Notes: generated by a model from the sequence alone, not told the origin. A DNA stretch of 64,000 bases from Oscillospiraceae bacterium NTUH-002-81 (GCA_032620915.1 CP136052.1:1402501-1466500); one strand, 5' to 3'; counted from the first letter of the stretch, positions 37,706 to 46,630 are shown. A program made the numbers and translations.

Positions 37706-40700
37706 GTGTTCTTAAAACAATGGAAAAGAGCAGTAGCGCTGATGCTGGCGCTGGTGATGACACTGTCTGTCAACGGGATTTCCGCGCAGGCAGCGACGAG
37801 TTCGGAGGGGATTCGCATCACCGATGAAAAAATCACAACGGAGACAACGAGTATCCATGTAAATCTGGATCGGGTGCCTTCTTTGGGGATTTTGAAGGTG
37901 ATTCAGATGGATGCAGATGAGGAGTATGATGCAAGTAAGCTGAATACGGCAGAGTACCAGATGCTCAATTTTTCTCTGGTGGCTAATTTACAGGAGGGGG
38001 ATAATGTCCTGACTTTAACGACTGCACCTTCCGAGGGGATGAAGGTGCTTGCTGTACTTCGAGATGCATCTGACGATAATACAGATTACGTTTCTAATGC
38101 ATTGGTTGTGGAGAAAGCAGGCAGCGGAAGCGAGCAGCCCACCACGCCGGAGGGAGATATTTCCAAGAACTGTTCCGTCAAGCTGCTTCGGACAGAAGCC
38201 TTTACAGAGGCGGATACGTCGGTAGATGTGGAGGTAAATCTGGATCCCAGCCTGACAGATGGCTGCTATATGACGATTTTCGGATATTCTTCTAATATGA
38301 GCTTTGATCCGGACATGGTGTATAACCTGAGATTATGGTCCGGGAAAGTAACCAGTGGAACATATACCTGTACGTTTAATCAGAAACTGCAGAAGTATCA
38401 TAATGTCATTGCCTGCCTGAATGTACCGGTGGGAGAGGACAATTATCGTTCGGTGGTTTCTCAGGCCATCGAGGTGGTGGATGACAGTGGCTCCGGTTTC
38501 CAGGATTATACTTACCCGGATGTTAAGATTGATGAGGATACGCTGGTGGAGGGCGCAACAACCCTGCATATCACGCTGACCGGAGACGAGCGGCTGTTTG
38601 CGGCTGCCCAGGCAGGTCAGACAAGCATTACCTGTGCGGTCGGTCAGTATCCGGCAGATGAGACCTTTGATTTTGAAGGGGAGCATCAGATTTCTCTGGC
38701 CAGCAATATCAGCGGTGCAGAGCCCTTCAGCGGCAAAGAGATCACCCTCAGCGAGCCACTGAAAGCGGGTTATCGCGTGCGCGCTGTCGTATACTGGTCC
38801 CAGAATAAAGATATTTTCCTTGCAAAGGGCAATGACTATGAGGAATCTTTCCATCGCCCGGATGACTCTGTGCTGGTAAGTGCAGCACCTTCTACGGATG
38901 ATCCGGAGGTGACCGTGGGAACTATCACAGAGGGAAAAGATTTTGAGGTGACATTAAAGGGAGATGCTCCCAGCGGCTCCATGCTCATCATTAAGAGCTA
39001 CCCGGCAGATACGGAAGCATTTGCCATGAATCAGGGAACGCTGGTTGCAGCCGTGCAGAATGCAGAGGCCGGAACCATTACCGTATCTCCCAAAGCCGGT
39101 TCCGCCAGTGCAGGGCAGAAAGTGGTTGTATTCTGGCACCATGCAGGAGATATCATTGCTTCCAGCGAACCGGTGACGGTGCAGGAGCCGGTGCCTTTTG
39201 AGGTAACAACAGATGGCATGCTGCTGGCAGGCACCACTTCTGTGACTTTCCATGTGAAAGCGCTTGTAGCAGTGGATGATAATAATATTAATGTGACGCG
39301 TTTGTGTCGGATCGCCAGTGATGGAAAGCCGGATACAGCCAATCCGCTGGCAGTACGTTATGGACAGAAGCCGGGTGACATTACCTTTGAGGGTCTGGAC
39401 GCATTACAGGCAGGAGAGCGGCTTTGCCTGTCTCTCAGATATCAGAATGGAGACAAAACATTTATCAGCGCTGCTTTCCCTGTGGTGGCAGAGGACAGCA
39501 TTATGGTACAGCAGACCAGTTTCACAATGGATGCCAAGAGCGCAGATATTGTTGTAAAGGGATGCGACAATCTCAAAGGTGGCTACCTGATTGCTGCAGT
39601 CGGCAGAAGCGGAGCAGATTCTGATGACAGACAGCGGCTTGCTTCTGTTCCTTTCACAGGAGAAGGCAATTATACCTTATCGTTCTATGAAAATGTGAAA
39701 TTACAGGTCGGACAGACGGTTCTCATATATCTGTATAAATATGACGCAGATGCGGACAGGGGCTACACAAAAGAAGCTGCCGAGATCCCGGTGACCGGCG
39801 ACCTGCCGACCGTGGAGCCCAAGGTGGGGATCGTGACTTCCCAGGTACGGGCAGATCGGAAGGATGTCTGGGTAGAGACAGAATTTTCCGAGCAGCTGAC
39901 TGCAAAACTGGCACTGTACTGCCATGAGGGAGACACCTATACCGAGGCAGACAGAATTTATTATGGGGCAATTTCCAATTCCTCCGGCAGCCGGAAGATT
40001 ACCTTCGGGGATGACAAACTGACCGCAGGCAAGTACCTGACTGCAGAGCTGGAGGTGTCAGACGGAACAAAGGCGGTTTCCAAATCGGTACTCATTGAGG
40101 CGGAGCCGGAAAAGGAAAAACCGATAGCTTATATTTTGACAAAACCGGAGAAGCTGACCGCAGGTATTACAAACATTACGGCTTCTATGACGATGGATAC
40201 CAATACGAGTGATGCTTCTTACAAACTGTATCAGTACACCACGGATACGTTTGATGCGGCAGCCGCGGAAACCTTGTGCAGCGGTGTTCTGTATAGCTCT
40301 ACGACAAACCAGAAGCTGTATGTTGGCGTAGGAAACTTAAAAGCAGGCGCCAAACTGTTACTTATCGTGACAGCGGACGGCGTGGAGGGACGTTCTCAGG
40401 AAATGACGGTGCTGCCGTCTCCTGACTGGGGCACGCCGTATGCGGCCTTTGATGTGTCCGCTGTGGCAGCAGATTCTACTGAGATTCCGCTGACGGTGCA
40501 GTATTCCGATGAATATCTGAGCCTGGGGGATGAATTTTACTGTGATGTGAGCGTATACCAGTTTTCCGCAGCGTACACGGACGATGAGTTTGAGAAAAAT
40601 GAGCTGTGGGAGAATTTTGATAAGGCAAAGGTTGTGGCAAAAGCCAACAGCACCCAGGGAGATGTGACCAATGGCAGTCTGAAAATCCCGGTGCGCAGCA

Positions 40701-42283
40701 CAGCCCAGTTAAATCCGGGTGACCGGCTGATCATCAAGCTTCGCCTGCCCCACACCGAGTGGGAGGGAGAAGAGGTGGATTACATCTTTACCTCCATTCC
40801 AGTGCTGCCGGCGGGAGAAGAGGCACCTGCTTACAAAGTGGTGCTCTACAATCTGGGGGATGATTCTTCCAAAGGCGACAGAGTGCGCAAGATCCTTGAC
40901 AAGATCGGCGTGCCAACAGAAACGATGGAATATGCACACTTAAACGAGACGGTTGGTTATCTGGCCGGACTGGATGGCTACGAAGCTGCCAAATCTGAAT
41001 GGACAGGAGCAACCTTTGATACCGAGTTCATGCTGCTTTGCAACCTGCCCGAGTCTCTGCTGGACCGGTTCCTGGATGAGATGCAGGCAAACGGCCTGCG
41101 CATCGACCACAAGGCTATCGTGACAGAGTACAACCGGGAATACGAATTCCATGAACTGATCGAGGACATCAAGGAAGAGCACAACACCTTCCAGGTGCTG
41201 ATCGCGCTGAACAGCCTCGTAAAAGATGCGGAAAAACTGGACGAAAAGGTTTACGGCACAAGTAAGGATTGGCAGGCATTGCAGCAGGCCATCGCGGATG
41301 CCAATGCGGTGATCGGCAGCTACGAGCCTTCGGAGGAAGAGCTGACGACGGCTTATCATACATTAAAAGAACTGTACCTGAGCGTCACAGAGAAAAAAGA
41401 AATCCAGGGAACTGCCATTATCACGGTGGAGAAAAATGAGAATGGTACCTATCGTCTGACTGCCAGTGTCAAGGATGGCGTGGAAAGAGCAGAGTATGAA
41501 TACCGCTGGAGAACCGGAGAAACCGGCCCTGTGCTGGATCAGGTATCTGCAGAAGTGCTCATCGGTTCCACAGTAGAGGTGAGCAGAGAGGATCTGTACG
41601 GCACGCTGAAAGCGCAGCTGCAGGTGCCGGAAGCTCCTGCGGCAACCGTCATTGCCGGAACCGATTACATGAAAGTGACATGGAATGCGCCAGCGCAGGC
41701 AGACAATCAGCCGTTGCCGGAAAGCTACGTGGTATCCGTGTATAAGGAGGGTGTTCTTGTAAAAGAGATCACCTGTGCCGGAGATGCCACAGAGGCATTG
41801 GTGGATGGTCTGGAAGTGCAGACCGGCTACATCGTAAAAGTGGCAGCAGTCAGCCCGGTGGGCCGCAGTGACCGTGCGGTGCTGGCAGCTCAGACCCAGG
41901 AAAAGCCTTCGGTCAATCCGGGGGACAATGGCAACCAGGATAACGGAAACGGCAACAACAACGGTGGGCAGAATGGTGGCAATTCCAACAACGGAAACAA
42001 TGGAAATGGTTCCAATGCCAATAACGGCAGCAACGGCTCCAATGGAAACAACTCCAACGGCTCCGGTAACGGTTCCAGCGGAAATAATTCCAATGGCTCC
42101 GGGAACAGCTCCGGCGGAAGTGGTCCGAATGGTTCCGGCAGCAGTTCCAACACAGACAATGGAGGTTCTTCCGGCGGTGCAGTGAAGACCGGGGACAACA
42201 CCCCCTGGGAGCTGTATCTGGCAGGACTTCTGGCCAGCGCAGCCATCGCGGCAGCCGTGTCCAGAAAGAGAAGAGCGAAATAA
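37706..42283 (+). CDS. Large repeat-containing, probably sortase-anchored surface protein
   Basis: 1525 residues from the GTG at 37706, eight bases after AAAGGGGG. A signal peptide (VALMLALVMTLSVNGISAQA) leads to about eight or nine diverged units of roughly 100-120 residues rich in beta-strand pattern (each with phrases such as TTLHITL, LKAGYRVRAVVYW, LQEGDNVLTL). Residues about 1044-1160 look like a DUF3783 domain (KVVLYNLGDD; FMLLCNLPESLLDRFLDEM), followed by a helical FIVAR-like segment and a fibronectin type III domain (about 1307-1398). A Gly/Asn/Ser linker then leads to VKTGD, a membrane stretch and KRRAK. Likely an adhesin or binding protein; ligand unknown. Confidence 0.8.
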   Translation: MFLKQWKRAVALMLALVMTLSVNGISAQAATSSEGIRITDEKITTETTSIHVNLDRVPSLGILKVIQMDADEEYDASKLNTAEYQMLNFSLVANLQEGDNVLTLTTAPSEGMKVLAVLRDASDDNTDYVSNALVVEKAGSGSEQPTTPEGDISKNCSVKLLRTEAFTEADTSVDVEVNLDPSLTDGCYMTIFGYSSNMSFDPDMVYNLRLWSGKVTSGTYTCTFNQKLQKYHNVIACLNVPVGEDNYRSVVSQAIEVVDDSGSGFQDYTYPDVKIDEDTLVEGATTLHITLTGDERLFAAAQAGQTSITCAVGQYPADETFDFEGEHQISLASNISGAEPFSGKEITLSEPLKAGYRVRAVVYWSQNKDIFLAKGNDYEESFHRPDDSVLVSAAPSTDDPEVTVGTITEGKDFEVTLKGDAPSGSMLIIKSYPADTEAFAMNQGTLVAAVQNAEAGTITVSPKAGSASAGQKVVVFWHHAGDIIASSEPVTVQEPVPFEVTTDGMLLAGTTSVTFHVKALVAVDDNNINVTRLCRIASDGKPDTANPLAVRYGQKPGDITFEGLDALQAGERLCLSLRYQNGDKTFISAAFPVVAEDSIMVQQTSFTMDAKSADIVVKGCDNLKGGYLIAAVGRSGADSDDRQRLASVPFTGEGNYTLSFYENVKLQVGQTVLIYLYKYDADADRGYTKEAAEIPVTGDLPTVEPKVGIVTSQVRADRKDVWVETEFSEQLTAKLALYCHEGDTYTEADRIYYGAISNSSGSRKITFGDDKLTAGKYLTAELEVSDGTKAVSKSVLIEAEPEKEKPIAYILTKPEKLTAGITNITASMTMDTNTSDASYKLYQYTTDTFDAAAAETLCSGVLYSSTTNQKLYVGVGNLKAGAKLLLIVTADGVEGRSQEMTVLPSPDWGTPYAAFDVSAVAADSTEIPLTVQYSDEYLSLGDEFYCDVSVYQFSAAYTDDEFEKNELWENFDKAKVVAKANSTQGDVTNGSLKIPVRSTAQLNPGDRLIIKLRLPHTEWEGEEVDYIFTSIPVLPAGEEAPAYKVVLYNLGDDSSKGDRVRKILDKIGVPTETMEYAHLNETVGYLAGLDGYEAAKSEWTGATFDTEFMLLCNLPESLLDRFLDEMQANGLRIDHKAIVTEYNREYEFHELIEDIKEEHNTFQVLIALNSLVKDAEKLDEKVYGTSKDWQALQQAIADANAVIGSYEPSEEELTTAYHTLKELYLSVTEKKEIQGTAIITVEKNENGTYRLTASVKDGVERAEYEYRWRTGETGPVLDQVSAEVLIGSTVEVSREDLYGTLKAQLQVPEAPAATVIAGTDYMKVTWNAPAQADNQPLPESYVVSVYKEGVLVKEITCAGDATEALVDGLEVQTGYIVKVAAVSPVGRSDRAVLAAQTQEKPSVNPGDNGNQDNGNGNNNGGQNGGNSNNGNNGNGSNANNGSNGSNGNNSNGSGNGSSGNNSNGSGNSSGGSGPNGSGSSSNTDNGGSSGGAVKTGDNTPWELYLAGLLASAAIAAAVSRKRRAK

Positions 42284-42328
42284 CAAAAGTGTTGCTCATG
42301 AAGATATAAAACCGTAGGGCAACGTGTT

Positions 42329-42369
42329 AAGAGCTCCGGCAGGGAATGGATTCTCTGTTCGGAGCTCTT
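42329..42369. terminator. Hairpin between convergent genes
   Basis: AAGAGCTCCG (42329-42338) pairs perfectly with CGGAGCTCTT (42360-42369) between the converging surface-protein and truA genes. No strong T run on either side. Confidence 0.5.
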
Positions 42370-42384
42370 GCTTATTTCATATTT

Positions 42385-43125
42385 TTAATAATCCACCCGT
42401 TCCAGGAACAGTCCCTGGGGATCGGCAGGTACGCTGGCCTCTGCCGGTGCTTTGGGATCGAAGATGGCGGGAATGTCGGATACGGGCCGTTTGCCCAGGC
42501 CGATGTCCAGCAGGGTAGAAGCGATCATCCGTGCCATGTTGTGAAGAAAATCGTTGGCGGTGATGGTGATCTGCAGTTCCTTGTCGTCGGCGTATACTTC
42601 CAGATCGGTGATGGTGCGCACGGTGGATTTGCTCTTTTTGGCCGTGGAGAAAGCGGCAAAATCGTGGGTGCCTTTTAACAGCGCTGCTGCCTCCTTCATG
42701 GTGGAAACGTCTGGGCGGCCGAAGCAGTAGTAGGTGTATTTGCGCTCGAAGACGCTGGGCACGTCGCCGATGGCTACCCGGTAAACGTAGGTGCGGGAGT
42801 GGGCGTTTAAGGCCGCGTGGAACCGCTCCGGCATTTCTTCCGCTTCCAGTACAGCAATGTCCATGGGCAGATACCGGTTCAGGTACTGGCGCACCTTTGC
42901 CGCAGACAGATCGGTGTCCAGTTTGCAGCTGATGACCTGGCCATAGGCGTGTACGCCGGCCTCTGTCCGGGAGCCGCAGAAAAGCTCCACATCCTGGCCG
43001 GACATTTTTTTCAGTACTTCTTTGATCTTATTTTCGATGGTATTGGTGGATTCGCCCTTCCCCAGGCGCTGCCAGCCGCTGTAACGGCTGCCGTCGTATT
43101 CTATCGTCAGTTTGAAGTTTTTCAT
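42385..43125 (-). CDS. truA: tRNA pseudouridine synthase A-like protein
   Basis: 246 residues with the overall TruA pattern: KLTIEYDGSRYSGWQ at the N-terminus, ALNAHSRTYVYRV in the middle, and FLHNMARMIASTLLDIG near residue 195. TruA modifies positions 38-40 of tRNA anticodon arms. The catalytic motif, usually GRTDxGVHA, reads SRTEAGVHA here, with Glu55 in place of the Asp that is essential in E. coli TruA (codon GAG on the minus strand). It could be a paralogue with altered activity. It is the second gene of a minus-strand pair with the PHP gene, 60 bases apart. Confidence 0.82.
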   Translation of the reverse strand: MKNFKLTIEYDGSRYSGWQRLGKGESTNTIENKIKEVLKKMSGQDVELFCGSRTEAGVHAYGQVISCKLDTDLSAAKVRQYLNRYLPMDIAVLEAEEMPERFHAALNAHSRTYVYRVAIGDVPSVFERKYTYYCFGRPDVSTMKEAAALLKGTHDFAAFSTAKKSKSTVRTITDLEVYADDKELQITITANDFLHNMARMIASTLLDIGLGKRPVSDIPAIFDPKAPAEASVPADPQGLFLERVDY

Positions 43126-43185
43126 AAAGACAGTGTCTCTCTTTCTATATATTAATGCTTTCCGGTTATCAATAGCGTGCTTTTC

Positions 43186-44046
43186 CTATTTTCCGTGGTT
43201 ACTCTTTTGCCAGACGGCACGAAGGTCGTCAAGGATCGTCTCCGGCACCCGTAAATTTCCAAAGCCGGTGCCCATGTCCTGGCCGGGTTTGTTATCCCCG
43301 TGGAAATCGGAGCCGCCGCTTAAGAGCAGGGAATGTCGGCTGGCCAGGCGGCGCACCATGGCCTCGTCGGCATGGTTGTAGGTGGCGTACAGGCCTTCAA
43401 TGGCAGTGAGCCCCGCGTCCTTTAATGGAAAGAGTAGCTTATGCAGGGCGTGCTCGTTCATATGGTAGAGCACGGGATGGGCCAGCACAGCCAGACCTCC
43501 GGCCTCCCGGATGAGACGGACACCGTCCCAGGGGGTGACTTTTTCCCGGGGAACAAAGCAGGGGCCGTTGTCGCCGATGTATTTTTCGAAGGCTTCTTTG
43601 ATCTGTTGGATGTAGCCTTTCTGCATCATGAGCCGGGCAAAATGGGCCCGGGTGATGACGGCATCGGGGAAGGCTTCGGTGAGCTCCTCCATGGTGATGG
43701 GACATCCGGCTTCTGTCAGCCGTGCCGCCATTTTTTCATTGCGGCGGTCACGGGAGGCGCAGAATTCGGCCAGATGCTCCAGAAAAACGGGGTTTTCGTA
43801 GTCAATGAACAGGCCGACGATGTGGATGTCACGGCCGTTGTATTCGGTGGAAAGCTCGATGCCGGGGATGACCTCCACATCGGTATTTCTGGCATAGGCG
43901 ATGGCCGGGGCCAGACCGTCAATGGTATCGTGGTCGGTCAGGGCAAAGGCTGCCAGCTGTTTTTGTAAGGCATAATCCACCAGCGCTTCCGGGGAAAAGG
44001 TGCCGTCCGAGGCAGTGGAGTGGACATGCAGGTCTACATATCTCAT
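43186..44046 (-). CDS. PHP-domain phosphoesterase (RNase AM / nucleoside bisphosphatase type)
   Basis: 286 residues. The polymerase-and-histidinol-phosphatase domain motifs are complete: DLHVHSTASDG at the N-terminus, LTDHDT near residue 37, PGIELSTEY, LAHPVLY, and SGGSDFHG near residue 255. The family resembles E. coli YciV/RNase AM and 3',5'-nucleotide phosphatases, which clear pAp or trim 5' ends of RNA. The leader of this gene carries structured element copy C in sense orientation, ending 35 bases before the start. Confidence 0.85.
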   Translation of the reverse strand: MRYVDLHVHSTASDGTFSPEALVDYALQKQLAAFALTDHDTIDGLAPAIAYARNTDVEVIPGIELSTEYNGRDIHIVGLFIDYENPVFLEHLAEFCASRDRRNEKMAARLTEAGCPITMEELTEAFPDAVITRAHFARLMMQKGYIQQIKEAFEKYIGDNGPCFVPREKVTPWDGVRLIREAGGLAVLAHPVLYHMNEHALHKLLFPLKDAGLTAIEGLYATYNHADEAMVRRLASRHSLLLSGGSDFHGDNKPGQDMGTGFGNLRVPETILDDLRAVWQKSNHGK

Positions 44047-44081
44047 AGTATTGGAGTCCTTTTCTTTTTTAGATGCCTTAC

Positions 44082-44153
44082 GGATTGTTTCGTACTTCGT
44101 ACTCTCACAATCCTGCCCAATATTCGGATATCGTGTGGCATTCGCCCCACTTT
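44082..44153 (-). repeat. Structured two-hairpin element, copy C
   Basis: On the minus strand: AAAGTGGGGC opens hairpin 1 (GTGGGGC 44150-44144 with GCCACAC 44139-44133, one mismatch), then GATATCCGAAT (44132-44122), a short spacer, and hairpin 2: GGATTGT (44113-44107), inner GTAC/GTAC, ACAATCC (44088-44082). All three arms differ from copies A and B by compensating changes. It lies in the leader of the PHP gene. Confidence 0.75.
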
Positions 44154-44331
44154 TATCCTCATATTAGGGCGGGGCATTCAGCCATAAAATCACTTTTGCG
44201 CGAGCGCATCGTTCTTTTTGGCTGTTGCCCCTGGCATCATGATATTATTTCTCAATTTTCGGGAACGCCTTTATTATACCTGTTTTCGGACAAATGAGCA
44301 AGGACAGATGCTGCCGGAAAGAGGAAAAGCG

Positions 44332-44361
44332 TTGCGCCGGGGACACGCTGTCAGGTATAAT
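44332..44361 (+). promoter_or_regulatory. Promoter of the MoxR-VWA operon
   Basis: TTGCGC (44332-44337) and a perfect TATAAT (44356-44361), 18 bases apart. Transcripts would carry a leader of about 210 bases with the hairpin at 44377 and element copy B. Confidence 0.55.
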
Positions 44362-44376
44362 GAAATCACAGTGACG

Positions 44377-44423
44377 AAGATCCGATTCCGCCTGTGCTTG
44401 CACAAAGGCGGGAGGCGAATCTT
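44377..44423 (+). repeat. Long hairpin in the MoxR leader
   Basis: AAGAT (44377-44381) pairs with ATCTT (44419-44423); inside, CCGCCT (44389-44394) pairs with AGGCGG (44405-44410) around GTGC-TT-GCAC. No T run follows, so it is more likely an RNA structural element than a terminator. Confidence 0.5.
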
Positions 44424-44447
44424 ACGACACGCCCGGACATGAGCATG

Positions 44448-44518
44448 AAAGTGGAGCGTAAGCTACACGATATGCGAATGGACGTAGAATTGCGGGAGTG
44501 CACCGCACGGAGCAATTC
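44448..44518 (+). repeat. Structured two-hairpin element, copy B
   Basis: GTGGAGC (44451-44457) pairs with GCTACAC (44462-44468) around a GTAA loop with one mismatch, followed by GATATGCGAAT (44469-44479), then hairpin 2: GAATTGC (44487-44493), inner GTGC (44498-44501) with GCAC (44505-44508), GCAATTC (44512-44518). It ends 63 bases before the MoxR start on the same strand. The remainder of the 535-base gap 44047-44581 holds only copy C, a promoter and the long hairpin. Confidence 0.78.
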
Positions 44519-44581
44519 GTGTGATTTAACAGTGGGAATGATCAATACGAAATCTATTGAGTGAAAGTTAGGAGAAATTTT

Positions 44582-45403
44582 ATGACAGCAGAACAGAACA
44601 CATTCAAAGGATCAACGGAGTATGTGGCATCGCAGGAGCTGATGGCGGCGGTGAACATTGCCATGCAGCTGCAGAAGCCGCTGCTGATCAAGGGGGAACC
44701 GGGAACGGGTAAAACGATGCTGGCGGAGGCCATCGCGAAAGCGCTGGACAAGCCGCTGCTGATCTGGAATATCAAATCCACCACCAAGGCCCAGGAGGGA
44801 CTTTATGTGTATGACACGATCCAGCGTCTTTATGACAGTCAGTTCGGCGAGGCGGGGGTGGATGACATCGCCCATTACATTCGCTTGGGAAAACTGGGCG
44901 AGGCTTTTTCCTCCGAAGAGCAGGCGGTGCTGCTCATTGACGAGATCGACAAGGCGGATCTGGAATTTCCCAACGACCTGCTGTGGGAGCTGGATCGGAT
45001 GGAATTTTATATCCACGAGACGAAGGAAACAGTGCGGGCAAAGCATCGTCCCATCGTGATCATCACTTCCAACGCGGAGAAGGAGCTGCCGGACGCGTTC
45101 CTGCGCCGGTGTATTTTCCACTATATTGAGTTTCCGGGGCCGGAGCAGATGGAGGAGATCGTCCGGGCGCATTTTGACCATCTGGAGGATCATCTGTTAC
45201 AGCAGGCTTTTGAGACCTTTTACTGGATCCGGGGCTTGAAGGACATTCGGAAAAAACCGAGCACCTCGGAGCTTATCGACTGGCTGCAGGCGCTGCTGCT
45301 CTCGGGCATTGATCCGGAAAAAATCCGGGAGGAGCTTCCATTTATCGGCGTGCTGCTGAAAAAGGATGAGGATCTGAACACCTTGCAAAAAAGGAGATAT
45401 TGA
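44582..45403 (+). CDS. MoxR-type AAA+ ATPase
   Basis: 273 residues from the ATG at 44582 behind AGGAG. Walker A is LIKGEPGTGKTMLAEA (about residues 37-52), Walker B is VLLIDEIDKAD, sensor 1 is IVIITSNAEKELPDAF, and RRCIFHYIEF supplies the arginine finger region. MoxR ATPases act as chaperones that insert cofactors or activate partner enzymes, working with a VWA protein encoded next door; here that gene overlaps by one base (TGATG). The enzyme served by this pair is not in view. Confidence 0.88.
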   Translation: MTAEQNTFKGSTEYVASQELMAAVNIAMQLQKPLLIKGEPGTGKTMLAEAIAKALDKPLLIWNIKSTTKAQEGLYVYDTIQRLYDSQFGEAGVDDIAHYIRLGKLGEAFSSEEQAVLLIDEIDKADLEFPNDLLWELDRMEFYIHETKETVRAKHRPIVIITSNAEKELPDAFLRRCIFHYIEFPGPEQMEEIVRAHFDHLEDHLLQQAFETFYWIRGLKDIRKKPSTSELIDWLQALLLSGIDPEKIREELPFIGVLLKKDEDLNTLQKRRY

Positions 45404-46614
45404 TGTTTACTCCATTTTTCTATCTTTTAAAAGCGAAAGGGCTGGAGGTATCGCTGACAGAGTGGCTGACCTTTATGGAGGCGCTGGATCAGGGACTTTC
45501 CGGGGCCAGTCTGACGCAGTTTTACTATCTGGGCCGGATGATCCTTGTGAAAAGTGAGACCGATTATGATAAATATGACCGGGCGTTTCAGGAGTTTTTC
45601 CAGGGGATCAAAACGATGGACGAGATTCCGCCCCAGTTCATGGAATGGCTGGAGAATGTCGAGGCGGACGAGGAAACCATGTGGGATCAGGAAAATAACA
45701 TCCTGTACCGGAAAAATCAGGAGCCGCCGGATGAGGAGGAGATCCGCAGGCGGTTTCAGGAGCGTCTGGAGGAACAGAAAACCCGGCATGACGGCGGCAC
45801 CTACTGGATCGGCAGGCGGGGTGGCTCTACTTTTGGCAATGGCGGGCGCACCCCCGGCGGCATCCGCATCAACGGGCAGAGTGGTCTGCGCTCGGCCTTT
45901 CAGGTCATCGGTGAGGAGCGGTACCGGGATTTCCGGCTGGACAAGGCGCTGAATACGAGACAGTTTGAGGTGGCTTTTAGGCGGCTGCGGCAGTTTTCCT
46001 CCCGGCTGGACGTGCCCCGGACGGAGCTTGACATTGACCGGACGGTGGATGCCACCTGCAATAATGGGGGATATCTACAGCTGGAATTTGACAAACCGCG
46101 GAAAAATACGGTGAAGCTGCTGCTTTTGTTTGATTCCGGCGGAACGATGATGCCTTTCAGCTCCCTGTGTAGCAATCTGTTTCACGCGGTGGACAAGGCC
46201 AACCATTTCAAAGATGTGAAGATCTATTATTTTCATAACTGTATTTACAGCAACCTCTACAAAACGCCGGAGTGCGATTACGGTGACTGGGTGGATACGG
46301 AGTGGGTGTTCCGCAACCTGGATTCCGAATATCGGGTCATCATTGTGGGAGATGCCCAAATGGGCCGGGAAGAGCTGATGAGCGTGGTGGGCAATTACCG
46401 GGGCGGCAACGGCGGCCTGCCGGGCATTGACTGGCTGCGGCTGTTCAGGCAGCATTACAAGCGGATCGTCTGGCTCAATCCCCGCAAGCACGACAATGTG
46501 GAAATGCTGCCGTGGCTGGAGAGCGAATACCGGATCGGCCAGCTGTTTCCCATGTATAAATTATCTGTGCAGGGGTTAAAAGAGGCGTTGGACTGTTTGA
46601 TGGTCAGTCGATAA
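45403..46614 (+). CDS. VWA domain protein, CoxE-like partner of MoxR ATPase
   Basis: 403 residues from ATG 45403. The first 200 residues are charged, with a Gly-rich patch near residue 140 (GGSTFGNGGRTPGG). The C-terminal half is a von Willebrand A domain beginning KLLLLFDSGGTMMPF. The metal-site motif DxSxS reads DSGGT, so metal binding may be altered; IIVGDAQMG provides a later Asp. Pairing with MoxR matches CoxD/CoxE-like couples that mature metalloenzymes, though the substrate enzyme is unknown. Confidence 0.8.
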   Translation: MFTPFFYLLKAKGLEVSLTEWLTFMEALDQGLSGASLTQFYYLGRMILVKSETDYDKYDRAFQEFFQGIKTMDEIPPQFMEWLENVEADEETMWDQENNILYRKNQEPPDEEEIRRRFQERLEEQKTRHDGGTYWIGRRGGSTFGNGGRTPGGIRINGQSGLRSAFQVIGEERYRDFRLDKALNTRQFEVAFRRLRQFSSRLDVPRTELDIDRTVDATCNNGGYLQLEFDKPRKNTVKLLLLFDSGGTMMPFSSLCSNLFHAVDKANHFKDVKIYYFHNCIYSNLYKTPECDYGDWVDTEWVFRNLDSEYRVIIVGDAQMGREELMSVVGNYRGGNGGLPGIDWLRLFRQHYKRIVWLNPRKHDNVEMLPWLESEYRIGQLFPMYKLSVQGLKEALDCLMVSR

Positions 46615-46630
46615 TGTGAAAAAGAATCTC

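Noticed and set aside
41920..42180. Simple tandem DNA repeat or CRISPR-like array
   Set aside because: It encodes the Gly/Asn/Ser linker of the surface protein in frame; repeats are short and irregular, without spacers.
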